A DNA stretch of 64,000 nt from Paenibacillus caseinilyticus (GTDB lineage Bacteria > Bacillota > Bacilli > Paenibacillales > NBRC-103111), in assembly GCF_027533645.1 (NCBI RefSeq), contig NZ_JAQAGY010000003.1, forward strand, positions 434,001 to 498,000. Reading direction: 5' to 3'. The first letter of the stretch is position 1. Every line of letters starts with the position of its first letter. Both the position numbers and the translations under genes were made by a program. Below the pieces are notes generated by a model, which was not told the DNA's origin, made no database searches, and saw only the letters and a program-made list of their open reading frames with translations. Positions 47,590-57,183 of the stretch are shown here, in pieces.

Positions 47590-48537
47590 TTATCCTTTAT
47601 TATATTCGGCAGTCGTTGAGCGGTCAAGGCTGTGGCACATCCGGCAGTACCCGCACAGCTCTACGCGGTTTTCGAAGATCTGCCGGATCGTGTGGATAAT
47701 CTGAAGTTCCGGCTCCCGCGTGTGGATGAAGATTTTACCCGGAGAAACGGTGATCAGCGTGGAGACGATCATATCCTCGAAGTTCATGTCCTTCTCGAGC
47801 ATCTGGGCCGTTACCACCGTATCGGTTTCCTCCGTATCGATAATCTCCATCCGCTCATTCATCAACAGGAAGTCGGCCCCGCCTTTATGGAGCAAATGAA
47901 CGATGGGCACCTTGGCCTCCTGGATATAGACGAAATACTGCAGCAGCGAGATGAATTCCTGGTACTGCTGATCCATGACGAATTCGTCCACGGCATACTC
48001 CGCGATTTCCTTCAGTTCCTCGCGATAGGCACGGAGCCTGAATGTCAGGAGGCCCTCCAGGTTCAGCGTGGTATGTTCCTGCAAAAAATCCTTTATTTCC
48101 TCGGCTATTTTTTCCTTGCGGCGCGAATAAGCTTTATCATAGGCAGCGGTATGAGGAACTTCCGGCGCAGGAGTCCCGTTCGCCCCCAGCATCCGGTCGC
48201 AGTAGGCCATGATCCCCTCGACCTCATCATCGCGTTTATAACTGAACTCCTGTTTGATCATGCTTCGAAGCAGCGCACGCTCTTCCTCATGGAGCACATA
48301 CTCCGCAAGCACCTGCGCCGCTTCGGCGAATACGGCCTCCCCGTCAATATGGAGCTGGAAGGCGGGAAGTTTACCGGAGATCTCAATCTCATGCATGCCT
48401 TCCCTGCCGTTCAGAGCGATATGGATTTTGTCTGTATTATGTAGCAGTTCGCCCGAACCCGATAGTTCGCGGCGGAGCCGGTCTGCCTGTGCGTCCGTAC
48501 GTTTCAGCAAATTCACCGTAAACAGCTTCATCCCCAT
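47590..48537 (-). CDS. ytxC: YtxC-like sporulation protein
   Basis: A 315-residue soluble protein of the YtxC family, recognised by its central helical region (IKDFLQEHTTLNLEGLLTFRLR near residue 147) and C-terminal GYCRMCHS with two cysteines near residue 300. In Bacillus it also adjoins thrS and is a putative sporulation protein of unknown biochemistry. ATG 48537 has AAAGGAGTGG upstream; ATG 48531 is also possible. Confidence 0.8.
   Translation of the reverse strand: MGMKLFTVNLLKRTDAQADRLRRELSGSGELLHNTDKIHIALNGREGMHEIEISGKLPAFQLHIDGEAVFAEAAQVLAEYVLHEEERALLRSMIKQEFSYKRDDEVEGIMAYCDRMLGANGTPAPEVPHTAAYDKAYSRRKEKIAEEIKDFLQEHTTLNLEGLLTFRLRAYREELKEIAEYAVDEFVMDQQYQEFISLLQYFVYIQEAKVPIVHLLHKGGADFLLMNERMEIIDTEETDTVVTAQMLEKDMNFEDMIVSTLITVSPGKIFIHTREPELQIIHTIRQIFENRVELCGYCRMCHSLDRSTTAEYNKG
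47599..47627 (-). promoter_or_regulatory. thrS promoter within the 3' end of ytxC
   Basis: On the minus strand TTGACC (47627-47622) and TATAAT (47604-47599) are 17 bp apart. The promoter lies inside the last codons of ytxC and precedes the T-box leader by about ten bases. Confidence 0.7.
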
Positions 48538-48729
48538 CCACTCCTTTCAGACCTTGCCTCTGTTAAAGTATATGGCCCATGAGTCGCATATATACAAATA
48601 TCAAGCCGTCCATGGTATAGTAATATATGAGATTAACACCACGAAATTGGAGTAAATCCTCTGGTTTTTGATGCGACGCATCAAGCGAGACTGTCACGCC
48701 GGAACCGGCGACAGCTTAACGGATATCGG

Positions 48730-49337
48730 GGCGCAGCCGATATGCCGGTTGCTGCCGCATCCGTTTGCGCAGCGACATCCGGATGGAACCTGGATTACAT
48801 TCCCGCCGATATCCGGGGACCTCATATGCTATGGTTGTTTGCCGGGCTGCTCATCGTGGAAGCCGTCTACGCTCTTCTGAGCCGCGGCAAGAATTATGGT
48901 GATCTGCGGCGGAGCGCCGTTGTCCCTTTGTCTTATTACCACATTTCCGTACATTAGTCCCTCGTTCACAACGCTGTTTCTTCCCATTCTCGCCTCCATC
49001 TTTTATTTTCAGCGCCGGAAGCTCCTTTTTTTGCTGCGGGCTCTTACGGGCACCGGGCCGGAGATGCGGCACTCCGGAAAGCAGCGGGAATGCTGAGGGA
49101 GAGATCGCAGCGTTCAACCGCTTGCCCGCACGCTATGGAGGGGAAGAGTTTGCGTCTAGTTTCCGGGGACGGAGCTCACGGAAACGATAGCTGGGAGCAG
49201 ACACGGATAGCGGAGCTCCGGCATGAAGAGCTCGGCGGGAATCCCATGACGGTCTTCATCGGACTTCACACCTTTACAGCAGGCACTTCCAAGGAAGCAT
49301 TGTTCGAAGGGCCGACAGAGCTTTATACGAAGTAAAA
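48730..49337 (+). pseudogene. Decayed membrane GGDEF (diguanylate cyclase) gene
   Basis: No single frame is intact, but pieces in different frames add up to a membrane-bound diguanylate cyclase. A membrane-like piece (PHMLWLFAGLLIVEAVYALLS near 48823, continued in another frame as LFLPILASIFYFQRRKLLFL) is followed by GGDEF-domain pieces: YGHRAGDAALRKAAGMLRER near 49045-49105, RYGGEEFA at 49131-49154, then MTVFIGLHTFTAG near 49246 and ADRALYTK-like coding at 49311-49334. At least three frameshifts and a probable deletion before YGHRAGD are needed. Active-site RYGGEEF is still readable, so the decay may be recent. Confidence 0.75.
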
Positions 49338-49387
49338 CATAGGGGACGCAACCGGATGGTCGTGCATGGGAATGAAGTCATGACACT

Positions 49388-49413
49388 GACGTCTTAGAAG
49401 GGCGTCTTTTTTT
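49388..49413 (+). terminator. Intrinsic terminator after the GGDEF relic
   Basis: GACGTCTT-AGA-AGGGCGTC (two wobble pairs) followed by seven T residues. It separates the relic from the L,D-transpeptidase promoter. Confidence 0.6.
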
Positions 49414-49491
49414 GATGTCCATGATACAAATTGTATATTTTTTTAGGCCCTCCCCTTTCGTTGGGACCTATTTTATGATACTATTTGTATC
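49412..49491 (+). promoter_or_regulatory. L,D-transpeptidase promoter with two EPS-type palindromes
   Basis: TTGATG (49412-49417) and TATATT (49434-49439) are 16 bp apart. GATAC-AAATT-GTATA (49423-49437, one mismatch) covers the spacer and -10; a perfect GATAC-TATTT-GTATC lies downstream at 49477-49491, about +31 to +45. This is the only occurrence far from the EPS locus. Confidence 0.7.
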
Positions 49492-49521
49492 ATAGGTACA
49501 ATTCTTCTAGGAGGCTCCGAC

Positions 49522-51102
49522 ATGCCGTACTCGACGACCCGCTATAGAGTGACGAAGGGCGACCATCTCATTCATCTGCATAAAAATCTTTATTTGAACC
49601 GCAATGATCCCAATTATTACCAGAAGGTGATCAATTACCTCGACAGACGCTCACCAGAGGCGCACTACCGGCTCGGCCAGCATTTCGAATTCGAAGGCCG
49701 GCGGGACAAGGCCTTGTTTCATTATAGAGAAACGATGCGAACCCACCCATCCCCCTATTACTATCTGGCTTCCGGCTCGATCCGCCGCCTGGAGAAGGAA
49801 TTGGGGGCAGCGGAATCCGCAGCGCAGGCGAGCCCAGCGCTCAGAGCCAAGCCGGCAGTTCCCCTGTTCATGAAGGTACTGCTGCTCGCCCTGCTCTTCA
49901 TCAACCTTCTGCTGGCTGGCCTCTTCTACGGTCCGGCGGCGATCTCCAAAGTCGTATCGGTCTGGAGCCCTGCCGGCGTAGGCAAGGCCGTTACATACGA
50001 AAGCGTGGAAGTTCCCTACCTGCTGCATATCCCTTACGGCACACCGCATGAAGAAGTGGAAGAACTGCTGCACGACAGAGCGGTACAGCTGTCAGAGGGC
50101 CATCCGAAGAACAGCATCGTCATCTTCGGGGTTGCTTCTCCTGTTGCAGGCAAAGGCGCCGTCCCGCTGACGGACGAGTCCTGGAAAGACAAAGCCTTCG
50201 TCGTAGCGGAGTATCAGCCAGGCATTGATTCATCCGTCAAAATCCGTTTCCTGCAAGCGGAGCTCCAGAAGCTCCGCACGGAAGCGGGAGCCAATCTGGT
50301 GCGTACCGCTCTGGAAGCCTACCGCGGCGAACAAGGCACTTACCCTGCTGCCTTGACCGTCCTGCTCGGCTCCTATCCGTCCAACTATATTTCTTTCCTT
50401 CCTGAGGAAGCCCTGTCCGGTTCGTCCGAGGTTAGGGCTTTTTTTGATGGCAGCGGCGGATGGGTATATAACGCGGCGGCCCCTTCTCCGGCGGAAGCCT
50501 TCTATCCTAACGTGAGGGCCGAATCGGCAACCGGTGCGAATTCTTCTTCCTCTTTCTCGGCAGCATCCTCTGGGGCCCTGACGGCTCTTGCCGCACCTTA
50601 CCGTCCCGCCACGCTCGAGGTGATTCAGGATCAGCATCTGATCCGGTTCACGGTGGGGGAAACGGTGTTGGCAGCGTTCCCTGTAGGTCTCGGGGCCCAG
50701 GGAACGACGCCGAACGGCCGCTTCGCGGTTGGAGAGCGCGTCCTTGAACCACAGGGCCGCCAGGAGGGCATCTATGGCTCTGCAGCCCTGGGGATGGGCC
50801 GTCTGGCCGTGCACGGCACGCCAGACGAATCGTCGATCGGTCAGGATGCCTCTCAAGGCTGCATCCGGATGGCGAATGAAGATATCGCCTTGCTATATCC
50901 TCTGGTTCCGAGAGGGACGCAGGTTGTGATCCGTGCCGCCGAGGCCACGGCGACGGAAGGGGATAACGCGGCGGCCGGCCGGCCAATGAGGACCTCCCTT
51001 CCCGCACAAGCCCTGCTCCCGGCCGAATCCCATCGCTCTTCCCTTGTACCTGCTGCCGGAACGGAGACTGCGCCTGGCCGCATGTTCCACTGGCTCGGGT
51101 AG
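49522..51102 (+). CDS. L,D-transpeptidase (YkuD) with N-terminal TPR-like region
   Basis: A 526-residue protein. The N-terminal ~110 residues are cytoplasmic and helical (RSPEAHYRLGQHFEFEGRRDKALFHYRETM reads as a TPR pair, split here over two helices), followed by a membrane segment (about 112-133). The outer part ends in a YkuD domain with HGTPDESS and the catalytic Cys447 in SQGCIRM. YkuD enzymes make 3-3 cross-links in peptidoglycan or attach polymers to it. AGGAGG precedes ATG 49522. Its promoter carries two EPS-type operators, so I infer joint control with EPS genes. Confidence 0.88.
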   Translation: MPYSTTRYRVTKGDHLIHLHKNLYLNRNDPNYYQKVINYLDRRSPEAHYRLGQHFEFEGRRDKALFHYRETMRTHPSPYYYLASGSIRRLEKELGAAESAAQASPALRAKPAVPLFMKVLLLALLFINLLLAGLFYGPAAISKVVSVWSPAGVGKAVTYESVEVPYLLHIPYGTPHEEVEELLHDRAVQLSEGHPKNSIVIFGVASPVAGKGAVPLTDESWKDKAFVVAEYQPGIDSSVKIRFLQAELQKLRTEAGANLVRTALEAYRGEQGTYPAALTVLLGSYPSNYISFLPEEALSGSSEVRAFFDGSGGWVYNAAAPSPAEAFYPNVRAESATGANSSSSFSAASSGALTALAAPYRPATLEVIQDQHLIRFTVGETVLAAFPVGLGAQGTTPNGRFAVGERVLEPQGRQEGIYGSAALGMGRLAVHGTPDESSIGQDASQGCIRMANEDIALLYPLVPRGTQVVIRAAEATATEGDNAAAGRPMRTSLPAQALLPAESHRSSLVPAAGTETAPGRMFHWLG

Positions 51103-51117
51103 AATAAGTATGCTATG

Positions 51118-51145
51118 CCAAAAACACAGCCCCGGGAGGGCTGTG
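51118..51145 (-). terminator. Intrinsic terminator for the minus-strand glycosyltransferase
   Basis: On the minus strand CACAGCCC-TCCCG-GGGCTGTG is followed by TTTTTGG, past the stop of the glycosyltransferase gene at 51220. Confidence 0.65.
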
Positions 51146-51165
51146 CTGCAGCGATTCCTATGGAC

Positions 51166-51198
51166 ATGCCTTCAGCAGCCTGCTGAAGGCATTTTTTT
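51166..51198 (+). terminator. Intrinsic terminator of the L,D-transpeptidase gene
   Basis: GCCTTCAGCA-GCC-TGCTGAAGGC is a 10-bp perfect stem followed by seven T residues after one A. It faces the minus-strand terminator next to it. Confidence 0.75.
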
Positions 51199-51219
51199 GT
51201 TCAAGCCGGGGCCCTTCCT

Positions 51220-52407
51220 TTAAGTTCGGGCGTACTCCACTTGGCTGCCGCCCTTCCCGTACTGCGCCCACAGTTCTTCATACAGCCGTACGGTCTCGTT
51301 CACGTAAGCCTGCCGGGAGAATTCGCTCTCCATCAGCTTTTGGCCGTTCTGCCCCATCGTTCTATAATTCATGGACAGCAGGGACGCCACAGCTTTGGCC
51401 AGAGCTTCGTGATCGAACACCGGCGTCATCAGCCCATTGTCCGGACGGACCATCTCCGGTACGCCCCCGACATCGGTAGATACCACGGGCAGTCCCGCTC
51501 TCATCGCTTCCAGAATCGCCGTGGGGAAGGTATCGTAGACGGAAGAAAGCACGAATACGTCCGCTTGCTTCAACAGATCGGGGACATCACGGCGCAGTCC
51601 GACAAAGTGGACCCGGTCTGTTACATTCAATTCTCCGGTCAAGGCGAACAGCTGCTCTTTGTACACCTTCTCATGCTCGAAGGTGGCGTCGCCAACGATT
51701 ACAAAATGCCCTTGGTGCCCCTCCCGCTTGAACGCCGCGGCTGCCCGGATCAGCGTCTCGATCCCCTTCTCGGGCGCCAGCCGGGCCACGGTCATCATCA
51801 GAGGGACCTCTGATGAGAGGCTAAGCTGCTCTCGGATCGGATTGAATCCGCTTCCAGAATCAGTCTCCGAGAACTGGATGCCGTTATAAATTTTGCGGAG
51901 CTTGCCCGATTCCTTGCCGAACCACCGGAACATCACCTTACTCCGCTCGCACAAGACAACGACGGTGTCGTTAAGTATATGATTGAGCAGCCCTACCATC
52001 TGATACGCCGGGAGCATACCCCGCGGCAGTTCGTGCACAGTCTGTACCGCTGGAATGCCCTTCAGCTTCGCCGCGATGTTCCCGCCCATGAGTTCCATCT
52101 TGTGCGAGTGCACGAGATCGATCCGGTGGGTTTTGATAATATGCAGTACCGTCTTCACTGTGCTGACCAGCTTCAGTGCATTATCCCAATAGTACCGGTA
52201 GCTGGTCGGCTTGCCGAACACAGCCAGCTTGCCGATAAAGACTTTGACCCCGAGGCTCTCATACTTCTCCACATAGGGACTATGCCCTGCAAGCAGAACA
52301 AACGGCTGGTATTTCGTCCGGTCCAGGCCTTCAATCAGCTGCAGCAGTACCGTATCCACGCCTCCAACCTGACTTGGATATGGCTGAAGATATAGAATGT
52401 GTTTCAC
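51220..52407 (-). CDS. Family 4 glycosyltransferase, paralog of an EPS gene
   Basis: A 395-residue GT-B enzyme, closely similar along its whole length to the EPS enzyme at 19861-21039 (shared QVGGVDTVLLQL, GKLAVFGKPT, SHKMELMGGNIAAKL, FPTAILEAMRAGLPVVSTDVGG). It stands alone, far from other sugar genes, with GTG 52407 as start. It may act on the same polymer or on a related glycan. No EPS-type palindrome was seen upstream; the -35-like TTGACT at about 52473 has only a weak -10. Confidence 0.87.
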   Translation of the reverse strand: MKHILYLQPYPSQVGGVDTVLLQLIEGLDRTKYQPFVLLAGHSPYVEKYESLGVKVFIGKLAVFGKPTSYRYYWDNALKLVSTVKTVLHIIKTHRIDLVHSHKMELMGGNIAAKLKGIPAVQTVHELPRGMLPAYQMVGLLNHILNDTVVVLCERSKVMFRWFGKESGKLRKIYNGIQFSETDSGSGFNPIREQLSLSSEVPLMMTVARLAPEKGIETLIRAAAAFKREGHQGHFVIVGDATFEHEKVYKEQLFALTGELNVTDRVHFVGLRRDVPDLLKQADVFVLSSVYDTFPTAILEAMRAGLPVVSTDVGGVPEMVRPDNGLMTPVFDHEALAKAVASLLSMNYRTMGQNGQKLMESEFSRQAYVNETVRLYEELWAQYGKGGSQVEYART

Positions 52408-52516
52408 TAAGAAATCCCCAGCTTTCCATTTTTTTGATTTATGGTACTAACCTAACATCCATTAGTTCTCTAGTCAATACTTGGATAACTAAAGGTTCTT
52501 TTAGATTTGGTTCCAT

Positions 52517-52552
52517 AAAAAAAGACGGCCGAAACCTCTTTCGGCCATCTTC
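52517..52552 (-). terminator. Intrinsic terminator of mqnC
   Basis: On the minus strand GGCCGAAA-GAGG-TTTCGGCC is followed by GTCTTTTTTT. Confidence 0.85.
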
Positions 52553-52563
52553 TGTCTTGAGTC

Positions 52564-53700
52564 TTAGTTCTGCATGATAAAGTCGTTCTCCACCTGTACC
52601 GTCTCATCGTCGAACATGCGGAGAATCTCATACTTCGTATTCCGCTGGGCAGGTATCTTGCCCGCTTCGCGAATAAGCTGGAGGGTGGAAGAGATGTTCA
52701 CCTTGTGCGTCGTTCCTGCAGCGGATACCACGTTCTCTTCGATCATCGTCGAACCGAAGTCATTGCAGCCGTAATGCAGTGAGAGCTTGCCTACTTCAGG
52801 CCCCATCGTAACCCAGGAGGACTGGAAATTCTTGATGTTATCGAGCATGAGACGGGAGATCGCCACATTCTTCAGATAGTCCTCTGCTCCAAGCTTCTCT
52901 GCCTTCAGGTTGGTATTCTCAGGTTGGAACGTCCACGAGATGAACGCCAGGAAGCCCGGGACCGGAAAGCCGCTGGCCAAAGACAAATCTTGCTGCTCCC
53001 GAATCCGCAGGAAGTGCAGCGCCCGCTCCTCATACGATTCGCCGAAGCCGATCACCATCGTGCCGGTCGTATGCATGCCGACTTTGTGGGCCGCATGCAT
53101 AACGTCCATCCAGTCGCGCCACGAACCTTTGAGCCGCGAAATCTTGCGCCGCGTCCGATCGTCGAGAATCTCGCCGCCGCCGCCCGGCAGGGAGTCGAGT
53201 CCCGCTTCATGCAGCGCGCGGATGACCTCTTCTAGGGAGAGGCCGGAGAGCTCCTTCATCTTCATAATCTCTGCCGGAGAGAACGAGTGCATGGTAATAT
53301 CCGGGAAGCGTTTCTTGATCTCCCGAAGCAGATTGGTATAGTAGGAGAATGACAATTCCGGATTCACTCCGCCCTGCATGAGGATCTCGGTTCCCCCGAC
53401 ATTGATCGTCTCCTGAATCTTTTGGAATATGACTTCATCCGGCAGCACGTAGCCTTCCGGCGATCCCGGCGCACGATAGAAAGCGCAGAACCGGCAGAAT
53501 ACGTCGCAGATGTTCGTGTAGTTTATGTTGCGTCCGATCACGAAAGTGGTCACCGGCTCGGGATGGTGCTTCAGCATGATCTGGTTGGCCGCGTGGCCCA
53601 TTTTCTCAATCTGGTCGGATTCGTACAGCGTTATGCAGTCTTCGACGCTAAGCCGTCCGCCTGCCAGTACGGAATCCAAGATACGATCGATGGAACTCAT
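52564..53700 (-). CDS. mqnC: Cyclic dehypoxanthinyl futalosine synthase
   Basis: A 378-residue radical SAM enzyme of the futalosine route to menaquinone. The cluster motif CDVFCRFC (Cys-x3-Cys-x2-Cys) lies near residue 65. GGTEILMQGGVNPEL near 101, LPGGGGEIL near 170 and the C-terminal SAAGTTH block match MqnC. Related enzymes MqnE and CofG share the fold; the sequence fits MqnC best. This implies menaquinone synthesis by the futalosine pathway. Confidence 0.88.
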   Translation of the reverse strand: MSSIDRILDSVLAGGRLSVEDCITLYESDQIEKMGHAANQIMLKHHPEPVTTFVIGRNINYTNICDVFCRFCAFYRAPGSPEGYVLPDEVIFQKIQETINVGGTEILMQGGVNPELSFSYYTNLLREIKKRFPDITMHSFSPAEIMKMKELSGLSLEEVIRALHEAGLDSLPGGGGEILDDRTRRKISRLKGSWRDWMDVMHAAHKVGMHTTGTMVIGFGESYEERALHFLRIREQQDLSLASGFPVPGFLAFISWTFQPENTNLKAEKLGAEDYLKNVAISRLMLDNIKNFQSSWVTMGPEVGKLSLHYGCNDFGSTMIEENVVSAAGTTHKVNISSTLQLIREAGKIPAQRNTKYEILRMFDDETVQVENDFIMQN

Positions 53701-53760
53701 CGCATTTCATCTCCTTTTATACTCCTCATCGTACCACAAACCGCTCCGTCCCCGCCATAC

Positions 53761-53801
53761 AAAAAGCCCGCAGGAAGCGGCTTCCCGCCCTCCCCCGGGC
53801 A
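53761..53801 (-). terminator. Intrinsic terminator of the class D beta-lactamase-like gene
   Basis: On the minus strand GCCCG at one end and CGGGC at the other frame an inner GC-rich hairpin, followed by TTTTTG. The stretch 53802-53958 between it and the gene holds a plus-strand 62-codon frame that I do not support. Confidence 0.6.
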
Positions 53802-53958
53802 TTTTGCAAACTTTATGTGAACTCCCCGGAAGCGCCGATTCCTGTAAGATACCCCAACCGGCAGGTGCGTATTGATCAGGAGGCCAAACTCCTCATCTCT
53901 CCGGATGGAACAAGAGTGAGTGTCCCGCTCGCACGGTTGACGCAGCTTGCGCTGCCGA

Positions 53959-54777
53959 TCAGGGAGCGGGAAGCAGACGCTGCTCCCGGAGCAGATTCAA
54001 CGTAATCGCCTTAGCCTCCGATCCGCTCCCTTTCAGATTCGTAACGAAGACGTAACTGCGTTTCTCTCCCGTCAGAAAGCCGACATACCAGCCCAGCCCG
54101 TAATCCGACAGCCGTGTCCCCGTCTTGCCGTAGAGCGTATACGTGTCGCCCTCCTCTTGAATCATCATCCGCTTCACGGTCTTCATAACCTTGCCATCCA
54201 CAGGCAGCTGCTCCCTCGCCAGCTTCTCCATGAACTCGAGCTGTTCCAGCCCGGTAATCTTGAGGGTACTGTCCAGCCAGAAGCGGTCGATGCCTCCGCT
54301 GAGATCCCGGTTGCCGTATGACAGCTTATCCAGTCCCTCCTGCATGTGCTCCGTTCCGATATCCCGGGCCATCGCCTGGTAGTACCAGATCGCCGACTCC
54401 CTCATGGCGGAGCCGAGGGTGTGGTCGCGGTTCCAGCTCTCGAACTCCCGCTCCACGCCGTCCCACCGTTTCACGTCATATTCATCCCGAACCGCCCCGC
54501 TCTGAAGCCCGATCAGGGCATTCGCCACCTTGAAGGTCGATTCCGGGGTCAATGGAGTCTCGGCCCGCGGCCGGTTGTAGACGTAGGTATCCCCGCTGTG
54601 AAGATCCTTGATGAGGAACGTTCCGGTACGTCCCGCAAAATAGGAGTCCGCCTGTATTTTTTTCACTTGAACGGGGCGCCCGGCTCCCTCCGTACTTCCA
54701 TTATCTTTGGCTGCCGCCGCCTGCACCGCTGCCGCTAGCAGCAGAACCAGCAGCGTCAAGGTCATTCGTTGGCCCAC
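53959..54777 (-). CDS. Class D beta-lactamase-like protein
   Basis: A 272-residue secreted protein: signal peptide (about residues 1-23, alanine-rich), then a penicillin-recognising domain with the four class D motifs in order: Ser80 in STFK, Ser128 in SAI, YGN near 170, and KTG near 214. Gram-positive class D enzymes of this kind are known; some hydrolyse penicillins weakly. GTG 54777 is chosen because GGGGGAG lies six bases upstream. Chromosomal and without mobile sequences nearby. Confidence 0.85.
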   Translation of the reverse strand: MGQRMTLTLLVLLLAAAVQAAAAKDNGSTEGAGRPVQVKKIQADSYFAGRTGTFLIKDLHSGDTYVYNRPRAETPLTPESTFKVANALIGLQSGAVRDEYDVKRWDGVEREFESWNRDHTLGSAMRESAIWYYQAMARDIGTEHMQEGLDKLSYGNRDLSGGIDRFWLDSTLKITGLEQLEFMEKLAREQLPVDGKVMKTVKRMMIQEEGDTYTLYGKTGTRLSDYGLGWYVGFLTGEKRSYVFVTNLKGSGSEAKAITLNLLREQRLLPAP

Positions 54778-54974
54778 CGTCTTCTCCCCCTTATCCGAAC
54801 CCGGTCTTTGCCTATATGGTAACAAGACTCATTATAGAGCGGCATTCAAGCGCGGAACATGGACGGAGACTGACGTTTGGCTGATAAGTCCGGACGACCG
54901 GGATGATGCAGCAGAGGAGCCCCCCTTCCTGCGGGAGCTCCTCTGCCTTCTTATCTATGATATAGACTGGATCC

Positions 54975-56186
54975 TCAGCCGAGAACCGGGGTGCCGCTCT
55001 CGATCTCCTGCTTGGCCAGATCGATGGCCCGGGCCAGATCGGCAATCAGATCGTCGGCATGCTCGATGCCGACGGAATAGCGCAGCAGCTTCTCATCGAC
55101 GCCCACCTGGCGGCGGATCTCCTCCGGAATATCCGCATGTGTCTGTACCGCCGGATAAGTCATCAGCGACTCGACGCCGCCCAGGCTCTCTGCGAAGGCG
55201 ATCAGCTTGATGTGCCGGAGTATCGGCTCGATCGTGCGGGCATCCTTCATCTTGAAAGAGAAGATCCCCGTGTTGCCCGACGACTGCCGGTTCTGAATCT
55301 CATGCCCCGGATGGGACGGGAGCGCCGGGTAGTAGACGGTCTCGACATCCGGATGCTCCTGCAAGAACGCCGCGATCTTCGTCGCATTGTACTGGTGGCG
55401 TTCCATCCGGAGCGCCAGCGTCTTCATGCCGCGCATGAGCAGCCAGGAATCCTGCGGGCCCAGCACTGCGCCGATCGAATTGTGCAGGAACGCCATTTCC
55501 TCCGATAACTCCTTGCCCTTCGTCACGATGAGTCCCGCCAGCACATCATTATGTCCGCCCAGGTACTTCGTGGCGCTGTGGATAACAATATCGGCCCCAA
55601 GCTCGATCGGACGCTGGAAGAACGGCGTGAGCAGCGTGTTGTCAACGATCGTGAGAATGCCCTTCTTCTTCGCCCACGTACACACGAGCTCAATGTCGGT
55701 CACCATCATCAGCGGGTTCGTCGGCGTCTCGATCAGTACCGCTTTCGTTCCCGGCTGCACGCCGGCTTCCAGCGCGTCGAGATCATTCGTATCCACATAC
55801 GTGGCTGTGACGCCAAAGCGGGACATGATCTTCTCAAGCAGACGGTACGTACCGCCGTACAGATCCAGGGATACGATGAGATGGTCGCCTTGACGGAACA
55901 GCGCGAAGATGGTCTGCAGCGCGGCCATTCCGGAAGAACATGCAAAGCCGGCATCGCCGGATTCGAGCTCCGCGATGGCAGTCTCCAGCACGCTGCGCGT
56001 CGGGCTCTTGGTTCGGATATAGTCGAACCCGGTGCTCTGGCCAAGCTTCGGATGACGGAACGCCGTAGAGTTGTAGATCGGGAAGGATACGGCGCCGGTT
56101 ACCGGCTCTTCGATGGATCCGATCTGAGCCAGGCGGCTTTCGATTTGCAGCTTGGGCTGCTGTTTCTGTTCCTCGTTTGTACTCAT
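54975..56186 (-). CDS. metI: Cystathionine gamma-synthase / O-acetylhomoserine thiolyase
   Basis: A 403-residue PLP enzyme of the Cys/Met metabolism family. Seen: [17 protein letters not shown] near residue 60, CSSGMAALQ near 82, and the PLP lysine in [13 protein letters not shown] near 205. It overlaps metA by four bases, so it takes the O-acetylhomoserine made by MetA to cystathionine or homocysteine. A lyase (metC) role is possible, as the family is hard to split by sequence; coupling to metA favours metI. Confidence 0.85.
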   Translation of the reverse strand: MSTNEEQKQQPKLQIESRLAQIGSIEEPVTGAVSFPIYNSTAFRHPKLGQSTGFDYIRTKSPTRSVLETAIAELESGDAGFACSSGMAALQTIFALFRQGDHLIVSLDLYGGTYRLLEKIMSRFGVTATYVDTNDLDALEAGVQPGTKAVLIETPTNPLMMVTDIELVCTWAKKKGILTIVDNTLLTPFFQRPIELGADIVIHSATKYLGGHNDVLAGLIVTKGKELSEEMAFLHNSIGAVLGPQDSWLLMRGMKTLALRMERHQYNATKIAAFLQEHPDVETVYYPALPSHPGHEIQNRQSSGNTGIFSFKMKDARTIEPILRHIKLIAFAESLGGVESLMTYPAVQTHADIPEEIRRQVGVDEKLLRYSVGIEHADDLIADLARAIDLAKQEIESGTPVLG

Positions 56187-57109
56187 ATGACATACTCTCC
56201 TTTGTACAGGTCATAAGGCGTTTCTTGATAGACATAGTAGTTGAGCCAGTTGGAGAACAGCAGATTCGCATGCGCCCGCCACGTATTGAGCGGATTCCTC
56301 GACGGATCGTTGTTCGGATAATAGTTTTTGGGAACGGCAATATCAAGCCCTTTGTTCACATCACGGTCGTACTCCGCCTTGAGCGAACACGCGTCGTATT
56401 CCGAATGACCGGTGACGAAGATCTGCTTGCCGTCCTTGGTGGCGACGATGTACACGCCTGAATCCTCGGACTCCGACAGAATCTCCAGCTCCGGATGCTT
56501 CAGGATATCCTCGCGGCGCACTTCGGTGTGCCGCGACTGCGGGACGTAGAACGCTTCGTCGAACCCGCGCAGCAGCTTCACATTCGGCTTCGAGATCGTG
56601 TGCGGGAAGACCCCGAACATTTTCTCTTCCAGCCCATACTTCGGAACCCCGTAGTGATGGAACAAGCCGGCCTGCGCCGCCCAACAGATATGAAGCGTTG
56701 AAGTGACATGCGTGCGGGACCAGTTCATGATCTCGGCGAGCTCGTCCCAATAGTTCACATGTTCGAAGTCGAGCTGTTCCACAGGAGCGCCGGTGATAAT
56801 CATACCGTCCAAATACTCGTTTTTGACGTCCTCGAAGGTTTTGTAGAACTGGTCGAGATGCTCGAGCGACGTGTTCTTCGAGGTATGCGTCTTCGGGTGC
56901 AGCAGAATGAATTCGACCTGCAGCGGAGTGTTGCCGATCAGCCGCAGCAGCTGCGTCTCCGTCGTTTCCTTCGTGGGCATGAGGTTCATGATCGCAATCC
57001 GCAAAGGACGGATATCTTGCTGAAACGCCACGCTTTCGTCCATGACGAAGATATTCTCGTTAATCAGCACTTCTTTGGCGGGCAGTTGATCTGGTACTTT
57101 AATGGGCAT
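56183..57109 (-). CDS. metA: Homoserine O-acetyltransferase
   Basis: A 308-residue MetA-type enzyme of methionine synthesis. Seen: Lys47 in [10 protein letters not shown], catalytic Cys142 in HICWAAQAG, and the His/Glu pair in GHSEYD near 235. Residue 111 is Glu (GAPVE), which in this family goes with acetyl-CoA rather than succinyl-CoA use. Expression is under the SAM riboswitch upstream. Confidence 0.92.
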   Translation of the reverse strand: MPIKVPDQLPAKEVLINENIFVMDESVAFQQDIRPLRIAIMNLMPTKETTETQLLRLIGNTPLQVEFILLHPKTHTSKNTSLEHLDQFYKTFEDVKNEYLDGMIITGAPVEQLDFEHVNYWDELAEIMNWSRTHVTSTLHICWAAQAGLFHHYGVPKYGLEEKMFGVFPHTISKPNVKLLRGFDEAFYVPQSRHTEVRREDILKHPELEILSESEDSGVYIVATKDGKQIFVTGHSEYDACSLKAEYDRDVNKGLDIAVPKNYYPNNDPSRNPLNTWRAHANLLFSNWLNYYVYQETPYDLYKGEYVI

Positions 57110-57183
57110 CCGGGTTCACTCCTTCTTGGGATCGATTCGTTGTTTCCCGCACTCTGCGAGGGAGAAAGGCCTGCATTTGCAGC

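Noticed and set aside
53817-54005. Plus-strand 62-codon frame after mqnC
   Set aside because: It reads fairly protein-like, but has no ribosome site, starts right after a terminator and overlaps the beta-lactamase-like gene on the other strand.
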